This document shows, one piece after another, positions 1 through 8,740 of a stretch of 64,000 nucleotides of DNA (the stretch's first letter is position 1; each line of letters opens with the position of its first letter). Location: NCBI RefSeq assembly GCF_002294995.1, contig NZ_NSGF01000014.1, positions 1-64,000 of the forward strand, written 5' to 3'. The stretch is from Mesorhizobium sp. WSM3860. Its GTDB lineage: Bacteria > Pseudomonadota > Alphaproteobacteria > Rhizobiales > Rhizobiaceae. The notes beneath the pieces are model-generated. The model did not search any database. It saw only the letters and a program-made list of their open reading frames with translations, and was not told the origin of the DNA. The translations under genes were made by a program, and so were the position numbers.

Positions 1-2
1 CA

Positions 3-59
3 AGGAAGCTCCTGGTCGTCCTCAATGCCATCATTCGCGACAAGACTGCATTTGCGTGA
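3..59 (+). CDS. C-terminal end of an IS110-family transposase (cut by window edge)
   Basis: Only the last 18 codons and the TGA stop are inside the window. They read RKLLVVLNAIIRDKTAFA, which resembles the usual carboxyl terminus of IS110/IS116/IS902 transposases (a C-M-R-K-L-L-x-x-L-N-A motif). These enzymes use a DEDD catalytic domain and recombine without long terminal inverted repeats. The palindromes immediately downstream (70-194) fit the habit of this group of inserting next to extragenic palindromes. The identification rests on a very short stretch. Whether the element is intact cannot be judged from here. Confidence 0.55.
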   Translation, partial: RKLLVVLNAIIRDKTAFA

Positions 60-69
60 ACACAGTTGC

Positions 70-145
70 CATGCCGTGACCTCTGCCGCAGGGTGCAACG
101 GTACAGAATTCTGTAACCGTTGCAACACCTTAGCCTCACGGCATG
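70..145. repeat. Nested palindrome next to IS110 end
   Basis: An outer 10-bp arm (70-79, CATGCCGTGA) is the exact reverse complement of 136-145. An inner near-perfect palindrome is centred on AATT at 107-110 and spans 92-129. The whole can fold as one long extruded structure. It lies downstream of htpG and just outside the transposase end. It could be an insertion target or element boundary, or act as a terminator; nothing seen decides between these. Confidence 0.55.
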
Positions 146-146
146 G

Positions 147-194
147 ATCCTAGGGTCTGCGCGCGTCGCTTCGCTCCTTGCTCCGCCCTAGGAT
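147..194. repeat. Extragenic palindrome (CCTAGG-arm type)
   Basis: A 9-bp arm ATCCTAGGG at 147-155 matches in inverted form CCCTAGGAT at 186-194, with a GC-rich loop. From memory, elements of this form are common between genes in Mesorhizobium. It lies 40 bp beyond the htpG stop codon and may also help terminate htpG transcription. Confidence 0.6.
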
Positions 195-234
195 GACGAA
201 GGCAAGGGTGCGCTCCTTTGCACCAACGCCCGCA

Positions 235-2127
235 TTACCCCCTCGGCAACCCGCGTTGGATCAGCCTCGCAAGCCGCGCCGAGAACGCTTTCGCGTCGGC
301 CGGCTTGTCGCCGTCGAGCACGCGCGCCTCGTCGTAAAGCAGATGCGCGGCGTCTTCCTTGAAGGCGAGCTCCTCCTTGCCGAGCTTCGCCAGCGCCGTG
401 ACGCGCTCGTGACGTGGGTTGATCTCGAGGATCGGCTTCGCCGCCTTGTCGAGGCGACCGGCGGCGTTGAGCAGCCGCTCGAACTGGCGGTCGGGACCGT
501 GCTCCGGCGCGACCAGGCAGACCGCGCTTTCGGTCAGGCGGTCGGAGGCCTTCACGTCCGAGACCTCGTCTCCCAGCGCCGTTTTCACGAAGGCCAGGAA
601 GGTCGCGATTTCGGACGAGATCTCGGCATCTGGCTTGGACTCGGTGTCGAGCAGCGGGATCTCCGACAGTTCGGCCGCACCCTGCGTGACCGACTTGAAC
701 GGCTTGCCGTCGAATTCCGGCGCCATCGTCGTCCAGAAACTGTCGACGGGGTCGGTCAAAAGCAGCACTTCGATGCCGCGGGCCCGGAACCCTTCGAGCT
801 GCGGCGAGGCCTCGAGCCGGGCGCGGTCGTCGCCGGCCATGAAGAAGATCGCCTTCTGCCCTTCCTTCATCGCGGCGACATAGTCGGCCAGGTTGCGCAG
901 AGTCTCGCCGGAAGCGGTCGAGCGGAAGCGGGCGAGCTTCAGCAGCTGCTCGCGCCGCTCGTAGTCCTCATAGAGGCCCTCCTTGAGCACGACGCCGAAA
1001 TTCTCCCAGATCTTGGCGTAGGCCTCGGCATCGCTCTCGGCTGCTTTGGCAAGGTCGCCGAGTACGCGATTGGTGACGCCCTTGCGGATCGCGGCGAGCA
1101 GCGGGCTTTCCTGGATCATCTCGCGCGAGACGTTGAGCGGCAGATCGGCGGAATCGACCAGGCCGCGCACGAAGCGCAGGTAGCGCGGCAACACGTCGGC
1201 ATCGTCGGTGATGAAGACGCGCCGCACATAGAGCTTCATGCGGCCCTTGCGGTCCTGGTCGAAGAGATCGAACGGACGCGAGCCCGGCACGAAGGCAAGC
1301 GCGCTGTATTCGTGCCGACCCTCGGCGCGGAAGTGGATGGTGGCGGCCGGCTCGTCATATTGTCCGGCGATGCTGCGGTAGAAGTCGGTATATTCCTCGG
1401 CCTTTATGTCGCTCTTAGGCCTGACCCACAGCGCCGTGCCGTCGGCGATATCGCGCGGCTCGGCGCCCGGCTTCTCGATGAGCGTGATCGGCACCGGCAC
1501 GTGGCCGGACTGCGACTTGGCCAGCCCTTCGAGCCGGTAAGGCGTGGTGTAGGAACTCGCATCTTCCATCAGATGCAGCACGACGCGCGTGCCGCGATTG
1601 GGAGCTGCCGCAAGCGGCACGGACGCGATCTCGTAGGTGCCCTTGCCGTCGGAAGACCAGCGCCAGGCTTCCTCGCTGCCGGCCTGTCGGCTGATGACAT
1701 CGACATGATCGGCCACCATGAAAGCGGAGTAGAAGCCGACGCCGAACTGGCCGATGAGTTGCGAGTCCTCAGTCGCCTTGCCGGCCTCGACGCGCTCGAT
1801 GAAGGCACGGGTGCCGGAGCGCGCGATGGTGCCCAGCGCCTCGGCCATCTCCTCGCGGCTCATGCCGATGCCGTTGTCCTCGACGGCAAGCTGCTTGTTG
1901 TCAGGGTCGGCGGAAATGGTGATGCGCGGCTTTGCGTCCTCGCCCAGCAACTCGGGCCGGGTGATCGCCTCGAAGCGCAGCTTCTCGCAGGCGTCGGCGC
2001 CGTTGGAGATCAGCTCGCGCAGGAAGACGTCCCGGTCCGAATAGACCGAATGCACCATCATGTGCAGCAACCGCGAGACGTCCGCCTCGAATGTCCTGGT
2101 TTCCGTCGTCTTGGTATCCGTCGTCAT
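235..2127 (-). CDS. htpG: Molecular chaperone HtpG (Hsp90)
   Basis: Cytosolic ATP-dependent dimeric chaperone that helps refold and mature client proteins under heat stress. The 630-residue product has the normal bacterial length. The N-terminal GHKL ATPase shows ELISNGADACEKL (helix with the Mg-binding Asn), DNGIGM and GQFGVGFYSAFMVAD. The middle client-binding and C-terminal dimerisation regions follow without interruption. The start ATG at 2127 follows a weak ribosome site. The gene lies downstream of groEL on the same strand, but a strong hairpin (2330-2371) separates them, so it is probably transcribed separately. A long open frame on the opposite strand is a GC-codon shadow. Confidence 0.97.
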   Translation of the reverse strand: MTTDTKTTETRTFEADVSRLLHMMVHSVYSDRDVFLRELISNGADACEKLRFEAITRPELLGEDAKPRITISADPDNKQLAVEDNGIGMSREEMAEALGTIARSGTRAFIERVEAGKATEDSQLIGQFGVGFYSAFMVADHVDVISRQAGSEEAWRWSSDGKGTYEIASVPLAAAPNRGTRVVLHLMEDASSYTTPYRLEGLAKSQSGHVPVPITLIEKPGAEPRDIADGTALWVRPKSDIKAEEYTDFYRSIAGQYDEPAATIHFRAEGRHEYSALAFVPGSRPFDLFDQDRKGRMKLYVRRVFITDDADVLPRYLRFVRGLVDSADLPLNVSREMIQESPLLAAIRKGVTNRVLGDLAKAAESDAEAYAKIWENFGVVLKEGLYEDYERREQLLKLARFRSTASGETLRNLADYVAAMKEGQKAIFFMAGDDRARLEASPQLEGFRARGIEVLLLTDPVDSFWTTMAPEFDGKPFKSVTQGAAELSEIPLLDTESKPDAEISSEIATFLAFVKTALGDEVSDVKASDRLTESAVCLVAPEHGPDRQFERLLNAAGRLDKAAKPILEINPRHERVTALAKLGKEELAFKEDAAHLLYDEARVLDGDKPADAKAFSARLARLIQRGLPRG

Positions 2128-2183
2128 TCAGAATCTTCCCACGTAGTAACTCTGGCCCGTCGCGCCGCGGCGCGTCGAAGCTG

Positions 2184-2230
2184 CCGATCTCCGCCAGATG
2201 AGGGGAGAAGTCCGACAGGACAAAGGGGGC
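2184..2230. repeat. Rhizobial intergenic palindromic repeat copy
   Basis: The stretch GATCTCC...GAGGGGAGAAGTCCG-ACAGGAC-AAAGGGG matches in order the copies near 16715-16770, 16970-17005 and 24730-24905 of this window. It is therefore one member of a dispersed repeat family. It lies upstream of htpG and carries no gene. Apart from this element and the hairpin at 2330-2371, nothing else is recognisable between htpG and groEL. Confidence 0.5.
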
Positions 2231-2329
2231 GCGTCCCGCCAGCCGATCTGTCCCGGAGTGCTTTCTCGCTTTTCCAGTTCTTGTCAATTCAGAAGGGTGG
2301 CGTTCCCTCGCGCTCCCTTTCCCTGCCGA

Positions 2330-2371
2330 CCAATCTCCCCCCAATTTGGAGCCCATCTGGGGGGAGATTGG
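2330..2371 (-). terminator. groEL terminator hairpin
   Basis: A perfect 13-bp stem (CCAATCTCCCCCC at 2330-2342 against 2359-2371) lies about 30 bp past the groEL stop. There is no long T run, so it may act as a rho-independent-like or processing hairpin. The arms also belong to the dispersed palindromic repeat family of this genome. Confidence 0.6.
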
Positions 2372-2399
2372 CTGTTTCGGCGCGCCTTCCCGTAGCGTC

Positions 2400-4031
<1,632 letters not shown>

Positions 4032-4084
4032 TGGAACACTCCTTCAGCAGGCAGCTTTCGTTGACCGGATCGGGTTGGGCCGGT

Positions 4085-4399
4085 TCAGGCCGCTTTTCCC
4101 AACGCCGATGTCTGCTCGACCACACCCATCACGTCGCTTTCCTTCATGATGAGCAGGTCTTCACCGTTGAGCTTGATCTCGGTGCCGGACCACTTGCCGA
4201 ACAGGATGCGGTCGCCGACTTTCACGTCGAGGGGAATGAGCTTGCCGCTCTCGTCGCGCGCGCCGGAGCCGGCGGCGATGATCTCGCCTTCCTGCGGCTT
4301 CTCCTTCGCCGTGTCCGGGATGATGATGCCGCCGGCCGTCTTCTCCTCGGCCTCGACGCGGCGGACCAGAACGCGGTCATGCAATGGATGGAACTTCAT
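4085..4399 (-). CDS. groES: Co-chaperonin GroES (Hsp10)
   Basis: Lid of the GroEL chamber, 104 residues. It starts MKFHPLHDRVLVRR and contains the mobile-loop region EEKTAGGIIIPDTAKEKP. The start at 4399 is chosen because a good ribosome site (AGGAGAACG at 4401-4409) precedes it and because family members begin at this Met. A longer upstream reading would add about 38 unconserved residues. It is the first gene of groES-groEL, with the CIRCE element about 145 bp upstream. Confidence 0.97.
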   Translation of the reverse strand: MKFHPLHDRVLVRRVEAEEKTAGGIIIPDTAKEKPQEGEIIAAGSGARDESGKLIPLDVKVGDRILFGKWSGTEIKLNGEDLLIMKESDVMGVVEQTSALGKAA

Positions 4400-4544
4400 A
4401 TCGTTCTCCTTCGGGACAAACAGATTTTGAGAGGTTCCTCCACTCCGGACCCGCAGGACCGGAGCGGGGCTCGCGATCCTTTCGGCGTCGCGCATGTGGA
4501 TTTGGTTTTGCACGCGCCGGTTTCAAGAGGCTCCAAGAAATTTT

Positions 4545-4571
4545 TTGGCACTCGCAACAGCCGAGTGCTAG
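4545..4571 (-). promoter_or_regulatory. CIRCE operator (HrcA binding site)
   Basis: The arms TTGGCACTC (4545-4553) and GAGTGCTAG (4563-4571) are separated by 9 nt. The consensus CIRCE is TTAGCACTC-N9-GAGTGCTAA, so each arm departs from it at one position, and the two changes are not complementary to each other. The site lies in the groES leader region. HrcA represses groESL through this element and GroEL itself modulates HrcA; that mechanism is family knowledge. Confidence 0.93.
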
Positions 4572-4623
4572 TGCGGTGAAAACAAAGGGGAATTACGCAG
4601 CTTGACGGGCGCGCCCCGGAGCC

Positions 4624-4652
4624 CTTGACGGCAAAGGGTTCAATTCCCAAAT
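4624..4652 (+). promoter_or_regulatory. Possible RpoH (sigma-32) promoter of the small heat-shock operon
   Basis: CTTGAC at 4624-4629 is followed after 14 nt by TTCCCAAAT. This resembles the rhizobial RpoH pattern (CTTGAA then CCCAT-like). A start near 4660 would place transcription just at the beginning of the structured ROSE leader. The match is partial. Confidence 0.4.
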
Positions 4653-4659
4653 CGAACCT

Positions 4660-4746
4660 GCCGGCGCCTGAAGTGGTCGGCGAGGTCAAGGAGCGCCGCT
4701 GCCTTGGCGCTCCTCGTATCTATGTTGCTCAATGGAGGATGTAGCT
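4660..4746 (+). promoter_or_regulatory. ROSE-type RNA thermometer in hsp20 leader
   Basis: Three successive hairpins are visible: 4660-4681 (6 bp), 4689-4714 (perfect 9-bp stem, 8-nt loop) and a small one at 4726-4739. The last pairs TTGCTC with the Shine-Dalgarno GGAGGA: C4730-G4735, T4729-A4736, C4728-G4737, then G4727 opposite G4738, then T4726-A4739. The U(U/C)GCU motif and a G-G pair within the masked ribosome site are the hallmarks of ROSE elements of rhizobial small heat-shock genes. The element would melt at high temperature and release translation. Confidence 0.82.
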
Positions 4747-5223
4747 ATGAGAACCAGTTTCGACTTTTCTCCCCTGTTCCGGTCGAGCATCGGCTTCGAT
4801 CGAATGCTGAACGCGCTCGAAACCGCAAGCCGCATCGAAACCGCTGATAACTGGCCGCCCTACGATATCGCCAAGAGCGGCGAGGACGACTACCGCATCA
4901 CCATGGCGCTGGCAGGCTTCAGCCAGGACGAATTGGCCATTACCCAGGAGCAGAATATGCTGATGGTTTCTGGCCAAAGGGCAGGCGAGGACAACGGCGA
5001 GTACCTGCATCGCGGCCTTGCCGGCCGCGCATTCCAGCGTCGCTTCGAGCTTGCCGATCATGTCAAGGTCGTCGATGCGAGCCTCGTCAACGGCCTGCTG
5101 ACGATCGACCTTAAACGCGAGATACCGGAAGAAATGAAGCCGCGCCGGATCGAGATCACGGCCGACAAATCATCGCCAAAGGCCGCGACAAAGAAAATCG
5201 AGGCCGGCAACAAGGCCGCCTGA
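4747..5223 (+). CDS. Small heat-shock protein, Hsp20/IbpA family
   Basis: ATP-independent holdase, 158 residues, that binds unfolding proteins. It is of the IbpA-like class A: N-terminal FDFSPLFRSSIGFDRML, then an alpha-crystallin domain from about residue 35 (WPPYDI, MALAGFSQDEL) to the conserved LVNGLLTIDLKREIPE, then a charged tail. The ATG at 4747 is chosen because GGAGG at 4734-4738 sits 8 nt upstream and is exactly the sequence masked by the ROSE hairpin. An in-frame ATG at 4732 lies inside that hairpin. The second hsp20 lies 91 bp downstream, so the two may be co-transcribed. Confidence 0.95.
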   Translation: MRTSFDFSPLFRSSIGFDRMLNALETASRIETADNWPPYDIAKSGEDDYRITMALAGFSQDELAITQEQNMLMVSGQRAGEDNGEYLHRGLAGRAFQRRFELADHVKVVDASLVNGLLTIDLKREIPEEMKPRRIEITADKSSPKAATKKIEAGNKAA

Positions 5224-5250
5224 ACTTCCTCTCGCCGCGCTTTGCGCCAG

Positions 5251-5273
5251 GCGCCGGGTGATGTCCCCGGCGC
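5251..5273 (+). terminator. Intercistronic hairpin between the two hsp20 genes
   Basis: An 8-bp GC stem GCGCCGGG (5251-5258) pairs with CCCGGCGC (5266-5273), with no T tract. It may attenuate or protect the upstream message rather than fully terminate, since the next gene has its own strong ribosome site but no obvious promoter. Confidence 0.35.
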
Positions 5274-5314
5274 TCGAGGGCATTGTCTTCCGGTAAACAG
5301 AAAGGAGGAAAACA

Positions 5315-5824
5315 ATGAGTGTTCGTGATCTGATTCCCTGGGGCCGAAACAATAGCAACCAGGTTCCAAGTGTCTTTCGCGACAGCGAACGCGATCCTTT
5401 CCTATCGCTGCATCGCGAGGTGAATCGGCTGTTCGATGACGTCTTCCGCGGCTTCGGTTCCGGCTTGCCGTCTCTGGGCGCCGTCTCCGCTTTTGGCGCC
5501 GGCTGGCCGAGCGTCGAGGTCTCCGACAACGAGAAGGAGATCAAGGTGGCGGCCGAAGTCCCGGGCCTGGAGGAGAAGGACATCGAGGTGCTGCTTGATG
5601 ATGGCGTGCTGACGCTGAAGGGTGAAAAGCGCTCCGAGACGGAGGACAAGGAACGGCAATTCTCCGAGCGCGTCTATGGCCGCTTCGAGCGTCGCATCCC
5701 GCTGGGCTACGAGATCGAAGAAGACAAGATCGACGCCCGCTTCAAGAACGGCGTGCTGACGGTAACGCTGCCCAAGACCGCGAAGGCGCAGTCGCAGGCC
5801 AAGCGTATCGAAATCAAGAGCTGA
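5315..5824 (+). CDS. Small heat-shock protein, Hsp20 family (class C type)
   Basis: A second holdase, 169 residues. It begins MSVRDLIPWGR, followed by the region DPFLSLHREVNRLFDDVFRGF typical of the class C rhizobial Hsp20 proteins that partner class A ones. The alpha-crystallin domain spans about residues 60-160: WPSVEVSDNEKEIKVAAEVPG, then FKNGVLTVTLPK, with a short C-terminal tail. AGGAGG about 9 nt upstream of the ATG gives a strong ribosome site. Class A plus class C pairs often act together; that is family knowledge, and physical partnership here is inferred. Confidence 0.95.
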   Translation: MSVRDLIPWGRNNSNQVPSVFRDSERDPFLSLHREVNRLFDDVFRGFGSGLPSLGAVSAFGAGWPSVEVSDNEKEIKVAAEVPGLEEKDIEVLLDDGVLTLKGEKRSETEDKERQFSERVYGRFERRIPLGYEIEEDKIDARFKNGVLTVTLPKTAKAQSQAKRIEIKS

Positions 5825-5830
5825 TGTCTG

Positions 5831-5868
5831 AGCGCAGGGGTTGGACCGATTGGCCCAATCCCTGCGCT
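5831..5868 (+). terminator. Terminator after hsp20 genes
   Basis: A 14-bp stem (AGCGCAGGGGTTGG at 5831-5844 against 5855-5868, with one G-T pair) begins 6 bp after the stop codon and is followed by an A/T-rich stretch. It is a convincing intrinsic terminator for the hsp20 pair. Confidence 0.75.
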
Positions 5869-6281
5869 ATAAAAGAATCTCGGCGATCAGATGGAACCGC
5901 CAACGCTGGCGTTAGGTGCTGACTGGAGCGTGGAATGGCTCCCTTTCCAAACGAGTGAGCCGCCGCAGCGAGGCGCGCGCGACAAGATGTGGATGCCAGA
6001 CCGCGCTCCCAGGCGAGCCGCTATGGCAACGGAGGCCACCGACCCGATAGCGCAAGATGCTCGCTTGCGGCTCGACGTCGTGCGGCCGACGCTGGCCCAT
6101 TGGAACCGTTTACCGCGCTGAGCGCAGATGTCGCTGACGGAACACCGCGCAAGCCTCTGGAAATCCGCGATAACCTTAATTTCTTCCTTCTTTTGGTCAG
6201 GCTTCCCGTACGGAACGTTAAGGGCTAGATTAGCAATTCGTTAAGTAATACGGCGGGTGTGAGCGTAAGAGGTGTGCCGTT
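5869..6281. other. Intergenic region with no recognised gene
   Basis: A short open frame (5891-6121) shows no ribosome site and no recognisable family, and I did not call it. The last 120 bp turn AT-richer (CTTAATTTCTTCCTTC, TTAGCAATTCGTTAAG) and probably hold the promoter of the coiled-coil gene at 6282. Confidence 0.5.
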
Positions 6282-7709
6282 ATGAATTTCAAATCCCTGA
6301 TCAAGCGGGCCGAAGACGTAGACAAGGAATTTCAAGAGCTCCAGTCGGATCTGGCAGAGGCTTTCGAAGAATGTCTTTCGGCTGACGAACAGACGTCCTC
6401 GGAAGACGATGCCGCCGCCGACCTGGCGGCAAGTGACGAGGACCCGCCGGGCGAGACTCAGTCCGAGGCTTCCGCCTCGCGGCTGACGCCGCACACCCAG
6501 ACACGGTTGGCCGCCTTGGAAGCCGTTTCCGAACTCTTCCGCGACGGACAGGGTCATCTGGAGGAGATCGGGTCGAGGCTGGCCGAGATCGCCACCGCGC
6601 ACCACATGACGCGCGATATCCTGAACGTCCTGCATCGCGATGCGCTGCGCGCCAATGAGCTGGAGCTGGAGAACGCCGCTCTGGGCGCCGAACACAAGGC
6701 CTTGTCGGAACAATTGCTTGACGCTGCGCGCAAGCAGCGCGAACGCGACGGCGCGGCCGAGGCCTGGCAGCAGCGCGAGGCAAGTCTCGTCCAGGACAGG
6801 GAGTCGCTGCGCGAGGCGCTTGCGGCGGTGCGGCTCGAACTGGTCGAGATGGGCAATGAGAGCGCCAGGCGCGAGGCTGAGTTCGGTGAGATCGTCAAGA
6901 CGCTGACGGCCAAGACCGTCGAAGCCGACAGGCGCGCTGTCGAGAACAAGCTCCTGCGCGAAAAGCAGGTCGGGCTTTCGATCGAGCTGGAGCAGGCGCA
7001 AAAGCGCGAGGCCGAGGCCCGGCACAAATTCGACGAGTTCGCGGCGACCCACGCCAACGAAGCAACGCGCATTGCCGAACTTATGGCCCAACTCGGTAGC
7101 CACGAGAAGGAGGAGGCCCGGCTGCAGAAATCGTTGGAGACGACGCAGACCAAGCTTGCCGAGGTAACCGAGGCCGCCCGCATTGCCGAAAGCGATGCCG
7201 CGGCGGAGCTCGCGCGGAGCCGGGCGGAGCTGCGCGGCTTGCGCTCCGAGATCCAGGAGCTGCAATCGCGGCTGGAGCAGGCCTCCATCGACAAGACCGA
7301 GGCGGTCGCCGAGGCGACAGGACTCAGGGCGCAGTTGAACGACGCCGTGACCGAGCGGCAGATCGCGGAAGAGAGGCTTGCTGTTCTCAGGAACGAGAGC
7401 GAATTGGACAAGAAGAATTTGTCCGTGATCAGCACCAACCTCTCGCAGCTGTCGCTGCAGCAGGCCTCGGAGCAGATCCAGCTCGATATCCAGAAACAGG
7501 AATGCGAGGACCTGCGCGCCGAAGTCGAGACGCTGAACGCCCGCATCAAGGAGCTGCTGCCTTACGAGCGGCTGCACAGGGTGACGGACGCCCGGGCCCG
7601 GCAGGAAGTTGCGCCCGTGACGAATGGGCATGTCACAAACGGGCATATCGTGGAGCCGGCGCGGCCCACCGCCAGGCGCCGGCGCAACATGAGGGCCGCC
7701 GCGAGCTGA
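6282..7709 (+). CDS. Long coiled-coil protein of unknown function
   Basis: I do not recognise the family. The 475-residue product starts MNFKSLIKRAEDVDKEF, has an acidic segment at about residues 30-65, and then runs as almost uninterrupted heptad-like sequence rich in Ala, Glu, Arg, Leu and Gln from about 75 to 440. The tail is short and basic (TARRRRNMRAAAS). No signal peptide or membrane segment is seen, so it should be cytosolic. Such architecture suits a scaffolding, cytoskeletal or chromosome-associated role, but no motif fixes one. It stands alone with its own upstream region. The codon pattern is normal and the frame is clearly coding. Confidence 0.85.
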   Translation: MNFKSLIKRAEDVDKEFQELQSDLAEAFEECLSADEQTSSEDDAAADLAASDEDPPGETQSEASASRLTPHTQTRLAALEAVSELFRDGQGHLEEIGSRLAEIATAHHMTRDILNVLHRDALRANELELENAALGAEHKALSEQLLDAARKQRERDGAAEAWQQREASLVQDRESLREALAAVRLELVEMGNESARREAEFGEIVKTLTAKTVEADRRAVENKLLREKQVGLSIELEQAQKREAEARHKFDEFAATHANEATRIAELMAQLGSHEKEEARLQKSLETTQTKLAEVTEAARIAESDAAAELARSRAELRGLRSEIQELQSRLEQASIDKTEAVAEATGLRAQLNDAVTERQIAEERLAVLRNESELDKKNLSVISTNLSQLSLQQASEQIQLDIQKQECEDLRAEVETLNARIKELLPYERLHRVTDARARQEVAPVTNGHVTNGHIVEPARPTARRRRNMRAAAS

Positions 7710-7756
7710 TTCCTGGGGAAGGTGTCAAGCGAGCTTAGCGCTTCACCGCTCGGAGC

Positions 7757-8650
7757 CTACTTCCCGGTCATTCGGTCAGCAAGCTGCTGGGCCTCGGCAA
7801 GCAGTGCCGGGAAGGCCGGATCGCCCGGCAGGCGCTCGCCCATGCAGGCGCGATAATCGCCGTCGCCTTTCTCCCAGGCGGCGTTGGCGGAATCATAGGC
7901 CTGCTGGTCCTTCAGGTCCGAGTTCTGATAGGTCTGCTGAAATGTCTGGGCAGCCGCGTCCGCCGCGGTCCAAAGCGCCTCGCAGGCCGCGATCTTCGGC
8001 ACGGGCGGTGACGCGGGCGCCTCGGCGATCAGGACGCGGTCGCCCTTGACGACCGCGACGACGACCTGCTGGTCGTAGATCGGTCCGACATCCTGCGTCC
8101 ACCCGCCCAGCCGCGCGACGGCGATATCGGCGCCTTCGGGCTTCTTCAGTGAAAAGTCGAGCGTCCTCACGAATGCGGCGTCGCTGCCGATGGCCTGGGT
8201 ATAGAACGCGTCCAGCTTGAGCGCCTCGTCGATGCCGGCGGGCAGCCGGAGGCTTTCATCGTCCTCGTCAGCCTTGGACCGCAGCCAGCGCTCGACCAGC
8301 CCGCGGGTCGTCACGACGAGGCTCGGGCCGGCGTCGCTCTTGGCGTAGCGCAGCCCGTCCAGCATGCCGAAGCCAATATCGGAGGCGCTCAGGCTCTGAA
8401 GATTGATCGTGCCGGTTGCCGGAAAATCCTTGACCGAAAGCGGACCGAGAATGGCGGAAAGATGCTTTTCCAGATCGGCCAGCGCCTTGGTGTTGGCCGC
8501 ATCGAGCGTCTCCACTTCCGCGTTGGAGCTCTCCTGCGCGGCGATGTCGGAAATCGCCTTGTCGCGCGCGGCGATATAGTCGTCCTCCGGCGATGCCGCG
8601 AAAGCCACGCCGCTCGCCAGCGCGAACAGAAACGCCCAGACCAGCCGCAT
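7757..8650 (-). CDS. Secreted hypothetical protein
   Basis: A 297-residue protein of unknown function. The start at 8650 is chosen because it gives a clean signal peptide (MRLVWAFLFALASGVAFA, cleavage after AFA); an earlier in-frame start would put charged residues before it. The mature part is acidic and helical, with two Cys in the last third (the segments KIAACEALW and YRACMGERL) that could form a disulphide. No enzyme motif is seen. The next gene upstream on the same strand ends 90 bp away, so an operon with it is unlikely. Confidence 0.8.
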   Translation of the reverse strand: MRLVWAFLFALASGVAFAASPEDDYIAARDKAISDIAAQESSNAEVETLDAANTKALADLEKHLSAILGPLSVKDFPATGTINLQSLSASDIGFGMLDGLRYAKSDAGPSLVVTTRGLVERWLRSKADEDDESLRLPAGIDEALKLDAFYTQAIGSDAAFVRTLDFSLKKPEGADIAVARLGGWTQDVGPIYDQQVVVAVVKGDRVLIAEAPASPPVPKIAACEALWTAADAAAQTFQQTYQNSDLKDQQAYDSANAAWEKGDGDYRACMGERLPGDPAFPALLAEAQQLADRMTGK

Positions 8651-8740
8651 TTTATAACCCCATTCAATGATCAAAGCCCGTGTGGCCTTCGCCTGACTTG
8701 GCGGCTTTTGCGTGGCGGAAGCCCGGGAGAACCCGAATCT

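Noticed and set aside
4641..4655. tRNA-like T-loop sequence GGGTTCAATTCCC
   Set aside because: No acceptor, D or anticodon stems surround it; it lies in the hsp20 promoter/ROSE region.
5891..6121. 76-codon frame after the hsp20 terminator
   Set aside because: No ribosome site, Arg/Pro-rich composition and an equally open antisense frame indicate non-coding DNA.
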